Both the position numbers and the translations under genes were made by a program. From Hippasteria phrygiana (Eukaryota > Echinodermata > Asteroidea > Valvatida > Goniasteridae): DNA of 64,000 nucleotides. The stretch lies in assembly GCA_037893225.1 (NCBI GenBank), contig JAZGUH010000123.1, forward strand, positions 2,215,001-2,279,000, in the 5' to 3' direction. The notes below the pieces were generated by a model. The model was given only the letters and a program-made list of their open reading frames with translations, did not search any database and was not told the origin of the DNA. Of the stretch, positions 1-9,839 are shown piece after piece (position 1 is the stretch's first letter; each line of letters opens with the position of its first letter).

Positions 1-425
1 GAAAGGGAATTTGTCACAAATAGGGAAAAGGCCGACTTCCTAGCCGACAATTTCACCAGGATAAGCAGCAATAACAATCACAGCACCACATTCTTAGAAA
101 CGAAGAAACATACTGAGGATAATCTTCTTTTTACTGACAACAACGATGATGTCATTAATGATGCGTTTAATATGTCGGAGCTTGATGAGGCTATTAATTC
201 TGCGAAATGTACTTCTCCGGGCAAGGATGGTATCGGTAACAACATCATCAAGCACGTCCCTCTAAAAGCCCGAGAGTTTCTACTTATCATCTTTAATATG
301 ATTTGGAACACCTCGCAATGTCCCACCAACTGGAAGGAGGCCATTCTTACTCCCATACTCAAACCAGGGAAAAATCCTGCAGAACCCCAGTCGTACAGGC
401 CAATTGCTCTAACATCTACTTTCTA
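1..425 (+). pseudogene. 3'-truncated non-LTR retrotransposon ORF2 fragment, I/Jockey type (copy A)
   Basis: This matches 33318-33742 in copy B and encodes the region between endonuclease and reverse transcriptase plus the start of the RT domain. The frame runs to a YRPIALTST motif, typical of the first RT block, and is then cut by the left end of the foldback element at 426. The catalytic RT blocks with the YxDD box are absent. The 5' part of the element lies outside the window here; it can be seen in copy B. Confidence 0.8.
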
Positions 426-454
426 CGAAAGCCCGTTAGTGCCACCGCTATTTT

Positions 455-1060
455 TTTTCGAGAGCAGTTATTTTTTTTTGAGAGCAGTTATTTTTATTTT
501 CCAGAACAGTTATTTTTATTTTCCAGGGCAGTTATTTTTTTTTGAGAGCAGTTATTTTTATTTTCCAGAACAGTTATTTTTATTTTCCAGGGCAGTTATT
601 TTTTTTCGAGAGCAGTTATTTTTATTTTCGGAAACTTTACGAAACAAAGTTTTGGTCGCGGGCCTTGCCTTATTTTATATACAACAACGATAACAGGCTA
701 GCGGAAATGGCCGCGTTTCATAAAGGCCACAGGACGCGCAGTCTATTTTTAGTAACTTTTGCTTTTACGGTTTTTTCTTTTTCGAGAGCAGTTATTTTGT
801 TTTCAAAAGCAGTTATTTTTATTTTCGAGAGCAGTTATTTTTATTTTCGAGAGCAGTTATTTTTATTTTCGAGAGCAGTTTTTTTTTTTTCAAAAGCATT
901 TTTATTTTTTTCAAGAGCAGTTATTTTTATTTTCGAGAGCAGTTTTTTGTTTTCGAGAGCAGTTATTTTTATTTTCGAGAGCAGTTATTTCTATTTTCGA
1001 GAGCATTTTTTTTTTCGAGAGCAGTTATTTCTATTTTTAAGCAGCTGTATTTTTTCTTTT
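455..1060 (+). repeat. Left foldback arm: ~22-bp gagagcagttatttttatt array
   Basis: Roughly 25 imperfect copies of a T-rich unit built on gagagcagttatttt occur here. They are interrupted at about 635-775 by a short unique stretch. Variants include caaaagcagtt and ccagaacagtt. Open frames across the array translate to low-complexity Phe-rich peptides and are not genes. In copy B the same array is at about 33772-34377. Confidence 0.9.
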
Positions 1061-1100
1061 TTTAAACAGCTGTTCGGTTTCCGGAAGTCACTGATCATCC

Positions 1101-1881
1101 ATGGCTGCTGCGGCGGCTTCGGACGCACAGTGTCTGCATTTGATCCGGCGTTACTTTAGTTTGGGACTTAATTATGACGAAATAATTGCTTCACTTGCTT
1201 GTAATCATAATATCTTGATCAGCAAGCGTATAACCTAAACCGTAAATTGCGAGAACTTGGCCTTTATCGCCGAAAACACCAGACAGACATTTTTGATGTT
1301 GCATGTTTTATAGAAGGGCAGTTGAGTACCTCAGGGCAACTTTGTGGTTACCGGTTGATGAACCTGAGATGCCTTCAGAATGGACTGCTGGTAAGCCCAG
1401 AAACAGTGCGCCATCTTCTGGGATGACTAGACCCAGAGCATATGAAGCACGATATGGGGGACTGAAAGGGACCCCCCCCCCCCCCACCCCCCTCTTTTGT
1501 GTTGGTCATTGTGTTCCCGGAATCTCAGGAATTCTTTTCAGAAATCTAGGGGGATGTGTTAGATAACAATAATCTGGAGTGTGCTTAATGTATAGGGATA
1601 AAAGGGGGGTACCCTTTTCCCCCATATCGTGCTGGGTATCAGCCAGAGGGAGTCGAGCAAAGAAGGCGGCGGCGGCGGCGGCTACGGACATACAACGGCA
1701 GAGGCCCAGACTTTGTGTGGCACCTCGACGCTTATGACAAACTAAAGCCTTATGGGGTTTGTATTAACGTATCGACGGATAATCAAGACAGATCCTCTGG
1801 ATTGAAGCCTCTGCGACAAATAGTGACCCTGGCGTTATTGCGGGGTATTTAATGGAAACTGTGAGAGACAAAGTAGGTTGA
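1101..1881 (+). pseudogene. Integrase-core (rve) transposase remnant inside the foldback element (copy A)
   Basis: An ATG at 1101 opens a frame that starts MAAAAASDAQCLHLIRRYF and runs into NYDEIIASLACNHNILISKR, then shifts frame at about 1215. The continuation reads KLRELGLYRRKHQTDIFDVA, then GYRLMNLRCLQNGLLVSPET. After a nested 188-bp MITE it resumes near 1640 with an Arg-rich stretch, then FVWHLDAYDKLKPYGVCIN. It ends in a short frame, NSDPGVIAGYLMETVRD. This order and these motifs match the metazoan integrase-core proteins found in IS3EU-like DNA transposons; that family name is from memory. Only the region around the first catalytic Asp is left; the second Asp and the Glu are missing, so it cannot be active. 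Confidence 0.7.
1446..1633. mobile_element. Nested MITE with AGCACGATATGGGGG inverted ends (copy A)
   Basis: The inverted ends are agcacgatatggggg (from 1446) and cccccatatcgtgct (to 1633). The insert splits the transposase remnant exactly between two recognisable coding blocks. It contains a run of about 14 C. A partial relative in the opposite orientation lies at 27215-27334, outside the duplication, so this is a dispersed family. The copy-B counterpart is at 34763-34950. Confidence 0.75.
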
Positions 1882-1989
1882 TCCGTAGAATATTAGGCCT
1901 ACAGCTGCGCTTTTGAGGAATGTAGCAAGCGCCAGTGCATGCACTAACACTGCATGCACACCCAGGCGTCTGCGCGAAACATGTGCTTC

Positions 1990-2245
1990 TTGATTTGAAA
2001 ATAAAAATAGCTGCTTCTTGAAAATAAAAATAGCTGCTCTGGAAAATATATATAGCTACTCTCGAAAATAAAAATAACTGCTCTAAAAAAAAAAATAACT
2101 GCTCTCGAAAAAAAATAACTGCTCTCGAAAATAAAAATAACTGCTCTCGAAAAAAAAATAACTGCTCTCGAAAATAAAAATAACTGTTCTCGAAAATAAA
2201 AATAACTGCTCTCGAAAATAAAAATAACTGCTCTCGAAAAAAAAT
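1990..2245 (-). repeat. Right foldback arm: inverted copies of the same subrepeat
   Basis: About 12 units of aataactgctctcgaaaata occur here, the reverse complement of the left-arm unit. This arm is shorter than the left one, so any fold-back hairpin would have unequal arms. The copy-B equivalent is at about 35307-35562, with small differences in A-run length. Confidence 0.9.
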
Positions 2246-2269
2246 AGCGGTGGCACTAACGGGCTTTCG

Positions 2270-3027
2270 TAGGCTTGCGAATATACCGGCGGAGCACGGG
2301 CTCTTAAATTGCAAGGAAAACGGCCCGGCTTGCAGGACCACTATGGCACTTCTATGTTCGGAGAATCACTTACACCATGGAGATATTAAACCCTCACACG
2401 TACACGTACACAACCCTCCCGTGATCTCACTTCATTATATATTTCCCATTCTGTTTACTTTATACACACAGGATATGCAACTGGATACTGCTGATGTGAC
2501 ATACCAATGCACATACTCTGTAACTGAACAAGAAACCTATAAAACTTGATGCCATCATAAGCTTACAGTCAAGGTTTGTCACTTGTCAGTCTATGGAATT
2601 ATCCTCAATACGTGTAGAAAGCCATTCCAAGATTGTTGGAAACACCGACTCTGTTAAATTTTCATTGTTGATGGCACAAAGGGCACGTAGTCTGCCGAAA
2701 GTGCCAACAAAACCTACTACTAGTACTAGTACTAGTACTACAACAACAACAACAACAACAAACCCCCTCGACTCCATCCTAGTACTGTGGGATACACGGA
2801 GAGCCTTACATTTTTGGAAGTAGGATTGACCCAGCTATGCAAATGCTCTCCTCTCGTCTCTCTCATTGGGCACTGTCGTTTAACACACAAAACCCTGGCA
2901 ACAGCCCAGGGTTGGGTTGTAAACTTAAAATGACCGAAAGCATCGAGGCCGTCCGAGTAATGTGTACGTGTACACAAAAAGTTGACGCATATACCAGAGC
3001 AGACGGATAGCGCGCGCCCCTTCTTTT
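2270..3027. other. Spacer between foldback element and ATOX1-like gene
   Basis: No gene is supported here. It holds a compound microsatellite at about 2711-2762 (ACT/AGT units followed by CAA units). In copy B the same stretch (35587-36348) leads directly into the ATOX1-like first exon, so its last few hundred bases probably contain that gene's promoter. Copy B has four extra bases (atgc) near 36217. Confidence 0.6.
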
Positions 3028-3032
3028 CTGCG

Positions 3033-3336
3033 TGTAGACTATTATTCCAATTTGACTGGGGCTCCGAAGAATATTCTTTATTTGTTCAAATGGTTTCAAA
3101 CGTAGTCTTGTTTGTACTTTGTAGTATTTGTTCCCTCCCTAGATCGTCCCTCCCTTTCAAGTGAGCCCCACTGAGTAATTCTGAACCCTGATTAAGTCAA
3201 TTACGTGCGAATTTGGGCCGAAAACTTTCACCAAACACCATGTTTTGTCATGCAAGGCGGCGGAAAAGCACGCCCTCTTGCGACTGCAGAAAAATGAAGA
3301 GCGCCCTCTCGCAAGGCAGGTAGCGCAGCTGCAACA
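3033..3336 (-). repeat. BEL/Pao 3' LTR
   Basis: This is identical to 9840-10143. As the element is on the minus strand, this copy is the 3' LTR. A G-rich polypurine-like tract (minus strand tttgggggcggcca, 3337-3350) abuts its inner edge and would prime plus-strand synthesis. Confidence 0.93.
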
Positions 3337-3473
3337 TGGCCGCCCCCAAATTTCAACTAGAAATTTGCAAACTACTTTTGCTAAATGCAAAGGCTTCAAA
3401 CTTTGAAATAAACTCTGAACACGGAAACACGTTTTAACTATAAACAGCAGGTTTGTTTCTTTGACACAGGGGC

Positions 3474-6400
3474 TCAGTTCTTAATGCCACAGAGCCTAAA
3501 GGGAATGGGGATCTGGGTAAGTAAAGCCTTGGTCAAACCAGGAGTATCATCTTCGTCATACTTGGCCAGTTTTACAAGCCGGGCGACAGGACGCTTGTAC
3601 TCTCGGTTCTTCACTTGAACGTTGACCACCCTAACTCGGTTGTCGTCACCAGGAAAGACATGGGAAACAGTCCCCACTGGCCACTGAGATCTTGGTAACT
3701 GAGGATCTGCTATCATGACAACATCTCCCTTTGACAGGTTCTCCTCTTCCCTTTGCCACTTCTGGCGGGTTTGAAGGGTAGGAAGATAGGACCTGACAAA
3801 GTGACGCCAGAATTGGTCGGCTAGCACCTGGCTGTGCCGCCAACTCCTGCGGCCCCTGAGCTCAGACTCGTCATAGACTACCATCGGTAGCGCTGGATCC
3901 CGTCGACCCATCAGAAGCATGTTTGGCGTCACAGGATCCACGTCGGCAATCTCAGATGAAGCATAACCAAGAGGTTTTGAGTTCAGGATGCCTTCCACCT
4001 CTGCAAGCACAGTGCGGAGCACAGCATCGGTTACTGTCCTGTCTCCTAGTACGGCCTTTAATGCCCCTTTGGCCGACCTAACCTCCCGTTCCCAAGTTCC
4101 ACCAAAATGGGGTGCGTTGGGGGGATTGAATCTGAACTTGACTCGATACTCGGCAAGTCGCTGCACAACTTCTGGTTCCATCGCCTTCAAAGTCTGCCCG
4201 ATTTCTGTGTCAGCCCCCTTGAAATTTGTTCCATAGTCACTGAGCAGTTCAAACGGAACCCCTCTAAGGGAGGCAAAGCGCCTATAAGCCATCAAAAAAT
4301 GATCAGCATCAAGGCTCTCCAGAAGATCGAGATGCACTGCACGAGTGGTCATACATTTGAAAAGCAATCCCCACCTTTTCTCCTGCCTGCGACCAAACTT
4401 CACACGCATGGGCCCAAAACAATCTACTCCAGTAGAGTAGAAAGGTGGTTTGCCCAGACGCAACCTGCACTTTGGTAGATCGCCCATGCGTGGGACTTTG
4501 GGCTTCGCTCGCCAACGGCGACATTCTGTGCAGGCACGAAGGACTCCCTTGACCACACTACGTCCCCTCAGAATCCAAAATCTACGTCGTAAATGGGCGA
4601 ACACCTGCTCCGTGCCAGCTTGGTGACTAAAATGGGCATCGGCATATTTAATCAGGAGTCTGGTGACAGGATGATGTGGGTCAAGTACAACTGGATGGGG
4701 CTCAATCAAGATCAGGTCAGTCTTGGCTACCTTCCTGAGCCGACCTCCGACTCTAATCAGTTTGTCCGCTGGATCAAGCTCAGGTGACAATTCCAGAAGA
4801 CGACTGCTTCTGGGTATCTCCTTATTGGATGAGAGCGCAGTGACGTCTTCCTTGAAGGTGTCACTTTGTGCCTGTCGTAGGAGCAGGATTTCTATCTCAC
4901 GAGTTTGCTCTGGAGTCAGCGTGCCGTCAAGCAACAGGTCATCTGGGTAGCGCTGCTTACCAACTGCACTCACCAATTCTGCCCAGCTGTGAAAGGTTGA
5001 GATATCAACATCTACCGATGGAGTGGTAGCTGTGAGTCCACAGAAGACGCTCTTTATTTCATTATGTACCTCTGAGGAGTTCACACGAGTTTGGGCCAAG
5101 ATACCCGCACTGTCCTTCTGCCATTGCTCAGGCAGGTCAAGAAGCCACTTTGGGCCCTCAGTCCACCTCGAACCTTCCCCCAGGTTGTTAACTGGCAGGC
5201 CACGGGTTACATCATCAGCAGGGTTGTCCGCAGTACGGACATAACGCCACTCAATGCCATCTGTCAAGGTTTGTATCTCGGCTATTCGGGTCCCAACAAA
5301 TACCTTGAAACGGCACGACTCTGACTGAATCCAGCTGAGCACTGTTGTGGAGTCACTCCACATCAAAGTGTACTGGATCTCAACTGTTAGGGCTTCAGTA
5401 ACAACTTGACAAAGTTGTGCACCCAGGAGAGCTGCCATCAGCTCCAGACGTGGCATAGACAGGAGACGTTTCGGTGCAACCCGACATTTGGCCATTACAA
5501 AGCTCAAATGGACACCCCCTTGACGGTCAACTGTACGCAGGTAGGCAACTGCTCCGTATAGCTTCTCTGAAGCATCGCAAAAAATGTGCAGGGACCTCAC
5601 TGCTGTTGCTGTGTCAAAATGTGGTGGGGTGTAACACCGCGGCAACCGTACTTGTGGGATATATTCCAACTCGGTGCACCACTCTTCCCATCTCTGAGTC
5701 AAGTCGGGGTCAGTCACCCTCTCATCCCAATCTAACTTTCCAATCCATAAGTCACGAACCAACAACTTGGCTCTGGCGGTAAATGGGGCAATGTCCCCCA
5801 GTGGCTCAAATTGGCTAGCCAGGACTCTAAGAGCTTTGCGCTTAGTCAGCACGTTGTTTTCTGGAACCTTAGCCGGGTGGTACAGCTCGTCACTCTTCCA
5901 GTCCCAACATAATCCAAGAGCCGGTTCTGGATCACCTTCTTGCAGACCGAGTGACAATGACTGCACCTGACGAGTTGAGCGTGCTTCCACGGGAAGACAC
6001 TGGAGTGTGGTAGGGTGACTGCTTGCATATTTCACCATCTGAAAACCTGCCTCTTGCAGGCATTTGCGTGTGCTGAGGACAAGTTCGGTTGCATGTTGCT
6101 CGGTGTCTCGGCTAGCAAGCTGATTGTCCACATACGTCTCCTTCTCGATGGTATCCTGCACCTGAGGATACTGCTCTACCCGGTCTTTTGCTGCCTTCTG
6201 AAGGGCGAATGTGGCACAGCAAGGACTGCATGCGGCCCCAAACGGCAGCACCATCCACTCGATGATAACCCACTTGTCAAGTTGTTCATCCTTCCAAAGA
6301 AACCGGAACATGTGCCGCTCTTCGGGACAAAGCCTCACTTGATGGAACATGGCGGTAATATCACCCGACACCGCCACACGACCCTGGCGAAAGCGCAGGA

Positions 6401-9400
6401 GAACATCCAACAGTGATGGACCTAAAAATGGGCCCGCAAGCAGTTCACGGTTGAGGTTCTGGCCACCGTACTCAAACGAGCAATTAAAAACAAGACGGTA
6501 CTTGCCACTGCTGTGCACAACGTGACATGGAATGTACCAACCATGTTGCTGATCTACTGACAAATCATCCACGGGTCCAAGGAGCCTCACGTGTCCCTGA
6601 TCTTGGAGCTTCTGGATGTAGGTGCAGCAGTAATCAGCCAAATCTGGGTCTCGCTCAATCTTCTTTTGGTTAGAGCGTGCCAAGGCCAGTACTGCTTGGG
6701 GAAGACTGGAGGGTCTGTTGTGGTTTGGTTTCCATAAGAGTGGAGTCTCTAGTCGTTTCACACCGTCAACTTTGACCTCTTTGGTGTTCTCCTCCAAGGT
6801 GTTGATGGCAAGCTTGTCATTCCTTGAGCGGGTTGCTTGCTTCTCATTGACATGAGGTAACTTGTCGACCATCATAAATCGCTCCATCATTTGGTGCAGC
6901 TGCTGGTCTGGTTGCTGTGAGGCACATGAGGTGAACAAGACTCGCTGGCCTGCCAACGTCTTGCCTGGGATTTGCAGACCTTGGTGACCGAGGACAGTCC
7001 AGCCAAACAAAGTGTTTACCGCCACAGGTGAACTAAACTTAGGGCCAGTGCGAGCTTCCGTTGAGAGCGTCAATTCGACATGATCTGCACCAATAAGGAC
7101 AGAAGGTTGGACTCTACGGGCAGAGAATAGCGGTAGCCCTCTCAAGTGTGGCCACTTGTCTTGTAGTTGTTCTGCAGACACAGTGTAGTCGACAAGTTGA
7201 ACATCCGGGGCTGTGAATGCACACTGAATGGCATACTTCTCTTGATCTCCTCGAGCTGACACCTCGAAACTGACACATTTTCCCTTCCAGCTGGTGTCGC
7301 CCATCACTGTAGTGATGCAAAGTTGTTCGTCACGACCTGGAATGTTCAAGTTGTCTACAACTGACTGGAGAACCATCGTCCGTTCTGCACATTCATCCAA
7401 CACACCAAAAGTTTCAATAGTACCTGCAGGCCCATGTACGGTAAGTGGTACGACTTTAATCAACACATCACGGTTGTAGTCAACTCTAGGACAAGGCCCA
7501 ACTCCAGAGCACAACACAGCATTCTTAACTGCTGGTTCAATCAGCTCGTGGAGGCTGGTGCGATGGTCTCCAGAACATTCCTTGCACTTCTTGGGATAGG
7601 GACACTCCTTTTCATGTTTCTTTGCACATTTTGTGCATCTTTGGTTTGTCTTCAACCACTGGCACTTCTGGTCCCGTGTCAGTCCCTGAAATTTTTGACA
7701 AGTCTCCAGGTAGTGGCCTGATTCCTTTACTTTGCAATACAGACAGGTAACTCTTTCTGGAGTCATCACAGGTGTGCCATTACCACTTTGGTATTTGGTC
7801 TCCCCGTTGGTCTTGGTCGTTGATTTAGTTGTAGACTGAAGACCAGCTTGGGCCATATAAGACCTTGAAGGATGTGGTTGGTTCCCAGTAGACTTCTTCT
7901 GACTGCGATCCTTCCAATGAAAGGACTCCCGGCTGGACTTGGACTTGTTTGCCCTTTCGAGGAGGATCAATCCTGCAGGTCCAGTCTTCTTCTTCAACCA
8001 GTGGCTGAGGTTGTGCACTGTGTACTTCATTCCTTGACCTTGTTCCCACATCTTAGAGAGGAATTCCGAGTGGAGCCTCTCTGGTAGTTTCTTTACCAGT
8101 TCGGTGGCATAACGATGATGTTTGAGTTCGTCATGGAAGTCAAACTTCTCTGCTGTGTCTACTGCAGTGGCTAGCTCATCGGAGAAGTCACGAAGTCCAG
8201 ACCAATCATTGTAAGGCAGGACTGGACGAGACTCAAGCTGATCGAGTAGGCCTTGGATGATTCTCCCTGGGTCCCCAAACGCGTTTTCAAATTGCTTTAT
8301 AGTGGCTTCGTACGCTCCATCTCCCAAGATGAGGTTGCGGTCTGCAATGGCCAGTGGACGACCGCCTAGGTGGCTCCGTAGGTAGGTGAACTTGGTAGCC
8401 TCGGGCAGGTGGTTCATAGGACCGTTCATGATGCTGTCCCACAAGGATTTAAAGGTAACATACTGTTTAACATCATGCTCACTGTCAAACTTAGGGATGT
8501 CCAGCTTAGGGAGACTGTCCCAAATCCCAAAGCCATAGCCGAACGGGCCTGTGAAAGCTGTCACAGGACTTTTTCTGGCATTGGCAGTTGGAGTTGTGGA
8601 CCTGTCCCTTACTTTGGAAGATCCCTTAGGACAGCATGAAAGCTTGTTACCTCCGTCACTGTCTGATGGGTCATCAGCACCAGGGGAATGTGACTCACTC
8701 TGCTCTTCAAATCTGGAGGTGTCTGCTCCGCAGGTCGGTGAGTTTGGACTCTTGTCGTTCCTGCTGGGTACCTGCCTTGAAGGGTTGATTTGCGTTCTGC
8801 ACTGACCACCCCACACTTCTGTTGCTGGCGCACCATTGGTGGACGGGAACTGGGGCACTGGTAAACTGTTAAACAAACGCACTGTGGGTGAAGACTGAAC
8901 TAACACGGTGTTAGGTAAAAATGCAGGAAGATTTGGGTTGAAGGAATGTGGCAAAGAACTGGCTACATTCTCGCTTGCCGCCCCGTGAGCAACGTGACTT
9001 GGAATAGGGTTGGCCATACTAAGCTGCGACCGCGGCGCGAGCAAAGGTGCAGTTGCATGTGCGAGCGCAGGTGCAAGCGTAGCAGCATAATGAGTGACTG
9101 AGGCACTAGTACTAGTGCGCAAAATTAACCTGGGATCAGAATCACTCACCCCCCTTTCAACCCATGCCTGTGTTCTCTCTGGGACCGACTCATCCTGACC
9201 TGGCAAGTTACCACCTTGTTCTAACTGTTCAACTATTGCAAGTTCTTGCTGCAGTCTTTCAGTTTCAAGCTGAATTTGAGCCTGTCTCAAGTCCGAGTCA
9301 ATCTGGATCTCTCTCTGCGCGACCTGGAACTGGAACTGTGCAGTCTGGAACTGGACTTGCGATCTCTCCTCCTCTGCTTTTCTCCGGAGCTCCTCAAGCT

Positions 9401-9773
9401 TCCTGCGTGACTCCTGGTCTGCCAGTCGTCTTGCGATCTCCGACTTGGATGATCTGACTGAGGAGTTGTGTGAGATCTTACTGCAGATGGAGGGGGGTTG
9501 GCCAGTATCCATAGGTCGCCGGGGCTGAGAAAAGTCCAGCAGACTGGGTGGGAGTGTCACTTGGTGGTCTTGAGAGAGGTGAGTCGGGATCCGACGATGA
9601 CGAGCAGGTCGATCCATAGCAAGAGTAGTGACGGTTGGTTGAGTGGGTGCATGACAAATGGTTGCGTAGGTGTTTGGCAGTTGAGAAGCCACAGACGCAG
9701 TTGTAGTGGCAGGCATGGTTGGGTCTGCCATAGTGTGGTGTTCATCAGGGTACACGGGTGTTGTGATAGACAT
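3474..9773 (-). CDS. BEL/Pao gag-pol polyprotein (about 2099 aa)
   Basis: The first in-frame ATG is at 9773; an upstream GTG at 9806 is also open, and the stop is TGA at 3474. Approximate domains: charged coiled coil 112-185; gag-like DUF1759 region 420-572; cysteine/histidine zinc-binding cluster about 677-745; retroviral-type aspartic protease region 790-900, with VLIGAD near its end; Pao-type reverse transcriptase with its first Asp near 1137 (VSGDITAMF) and YVDN in place of YVDD near 1213; RNase H 1395-1530 (FCDAS, WSDSTTVLSW). The integrase has a H-H-C-C zinc site at 1712-1748 and the catalytic triad D1783, D1846, E1895, with 48 residues between the last two. A C-terminal DUF5641-like region (KGDVVMIAD) follows. 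The gag-PR-RT-RH-IN order is diagnostic of BEL/Pao. The frame is unbroken over 6.3 kb. Confidence 0.95.
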   Translation of the reverse strand: MSITTPVYPDEHHTMADPTMPATTTASVASQLPNTYATICHAPTQPTVTTLAMDRPARHRRIPTHLSQDHQVTLPPSLLDFSQPRRPMDTGQPPSICSKISHNSSVRSSKSEIARRLADQESRRKLEELRRKAEEERSQVQFQTAQFQFQVAQREIQIDSDLRQAQIQLETERLQQELAIVEQLEQGGNLPGQDESVPERTQAWVERGVSDSDPRLILRTSTSASVTHYAATLAPALAHATAPLLAPRSQLSMANPIPSHVAHGAASENVASSLPHSFNPNLPAFLPNTVLVQSSPTVRLFNSLPVPQFPSTNGAPATEVWGGQCRTQINPSRQVPSRNDKSPNSPTCGADTSRFEEQSESHSPGADDPSDSDGGNKLSCCPKGSSKVRDRSTTPTANARKSPVTAFTGPFGYGFGIWDSLPKLDIPKFDSEHDVKQYVTFKSLWDSIMNGPMNHLPEATKFTYLRSHLGGRPLAIADRNLILGDGAYEATIKQFENAFGDPGRIIQGLLDQLESRPVLPYNDWSGLRDFSDELATAVDTAEKFDFHDELKHHRYATELVKKLPERLHSEFLSKMWEQGQGMKYTVHNLSHWLKKKTGPAGLILLERANKSKSSRESFHWKDRSQKKSTGNQPHPSRSYMAQAGLQSTTKSTTKTNGETKYQSGNGTPVMTPERVTCLYCKVKESGHYLETCQKFQGLTRDQKCQWLKTNQRCTKCAKKHEKECPYPKKCKECSGDHRTSLHELIEPAVKNAVLCSGVGPCPRVDYNRDVLIKVVPLTVHGPAGTIETFGVLDECAERTMVLQSVVDNLNIPGRDEQLCITTVMGDTSWKGKCVSFEVSARGDQEKYAIQCAFTAPDVQLVDYTVSAEQLQDKWPHLRGLPLFSARRVQPSVLIGADHVELTLSTEARTGPKFSSPVAVNTLFGWTVLGHQGLQIPGKTLAGQRVLFTSCASQQPDQQLHQMMERFMMVDKLPHVNEKQATRSRNDKLAINTLEENTKEVKVDGVKRLETPLLWKPNHNRPSSLPQAVLALARSNQKKIERDPDLADYCCTYIQKLQDQGHVRLLGPVDDLSVDQQHGWYIPCHVVHSSGKYRLVFNCSFEYGGQNLNRELLAGPFLGPSLLDVLLRFRQGRVAVSGDITAMFHQVRLCPEERHMFRFLWKDEQLDKWVIIEWMVLPFGAACSPCCATFALQKAAKDRVEQYPQVQDTIEKETYVDNQLASRDTEQHATELVLSTRKCLQEAGFQMVKYASSHPTTLQCLPVEARSTRQVQSLSLGLQEGDPEPALGLCWDWKSDELYHPAKVPENNVLTKRKALRVLASQFEPLGDIAPFTARAKLLVRDLWIGKLDWDERVTDPDLTQRWEEWCTELEYIPQVRLPRCYTPPHFDTATAVRSLHIFCDASEKLYGAVAYLRTVDRQGGVHLSFVMAKCRVAPKRLLSMPRLELMAALLGAQLCQVVTEALTVEIQYTLMWSDSTTVLSWIQSESCRFKVFVGTRIAEIQTLTDGIEWRYVRTADNPADDVTRGLPVNNLGEGSRWTEGPKWLLDLPEQWQKDSAGILAQTRVNSSEVHNEIKSVFCGLTATTPSVDVDISTFHSWAELVSAVGKQRYPDDLLLDGTLTPEQTREIEILLLRQAQSDTFKEDVTALSSNKEIPRSSRLLELSPELDPADKLIRVGGRLRKVAKTDLILIEPHPVVLDPHHPVTRLLIKYADAHFSHQAGTEQVFAHLRRRFWILRGRSVVKGVLRACTECRRWRAKPKVPRMGDLPKCRLRLGKPPFYSTGVDCFGPMRVKFGRRQEKRWGLLFKCMTTRAVHLDLLESLDADHFLMAYRRFASLRGVPFELLSDYGTNFKGADTEIGQTLKAMEPEVVQRLAEYRVKFRFNPPNAPHFGGTWEREVRSAKGALKAVLGDRTVTDAVLRTVLAEVEGILNSKPLGYASSEIADVDPVTPNMLLMGRRDPALPMVVYDESELRGRRSWRHSQVLADQFWRHFVRSYLPTLQTRQKWQREEENLSKGDVVMIADPQLPRSQWPVGTVSHVFPGDDNRVRVVNVQVKNREYKRPVARLVKLAKYDEDDTPGLTKALLTQIPIPFRLCGIKN

Positions 9774-9816
9774 TCTAACGTATTCGATGAATGCCGAGTT
9801 ATTCACTGGCTGTTTA

Positions 9817-9833
9817 TCCGGCTCGAAGGACCA
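9817..9833 (-). other. Primer-binding site, complementary to tRNA-Tyr 3' end
   Basis: Six bases inside the 5' LTR the minus strand reads TGGTCCTTCGAGCCGGA. This is complementary over 17 nt to a tRNA 3' end, TCCGGCTCGAAGGACCA. From memory, animal tRNA-Tyr(GUA) ends this way, with an acceptor stem starting CCTTCG. Confidence 0.7.
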
Positions 9834-9839
9834 ATTTTC

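Larger units (their letters stand above)
426..2269. mobile_element. Foldback-type DNA transposon with subrepeat-array inverted ends (copy A)
   Basis: The outer inverted repeats are perfect: cgaaagcccgttagtgccac at 426 is answered by gtggcactaacgggctttcg ending at 2269, and the identity runs on for about 50 bp. TA flanks both ends (424-425 and 2270-2271), which fits a TA target duplication. Inside each end is an array of a ~22-bp unit (cgagagcagttatttttatt plus variable T/A). The arrays are inverted to each other: about 455-1060 on the left and 1990-2245 on the right. The unique core carries remnants of an integrase-core transposase and a nested MITE. Sub-repeated inverted arms are the hallmark of foldback elements; the sea-urchin TU family is a known example. 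The superfamily is not certain. Confidence 0.85.

Noticed and set aside
455..1060. CRISPR-like regular direct repeats
   Set aside because: The units are adjacent and degenerate with no unique spacers, in an animal genome. They are the arms of a foldback transposon.
303..1159. Open frames with repeated FREQLFLFSRAV and FFFESSYFYF peptides (also 2.0-2.3, 33.6-34.5 and 35.2-35.6 kb)
   Set aside because: They are translations of the 22-bp foldback subrepeats. They occur in several frames and in both orientations and have no domain features.
2593..2823. Thr/Ser-rich 76-codon frame
   Set aside because: It is driven by the ACT/CAA microsatellite; the minus-strand Val-rich frame is the same artefact.
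3988..9457. Plus-strand frames inside the BEL/Pao element
   Set aside because: They are shadows of the intact minus-strand polyprotein. None has family motifs, and no envelope frame was found.
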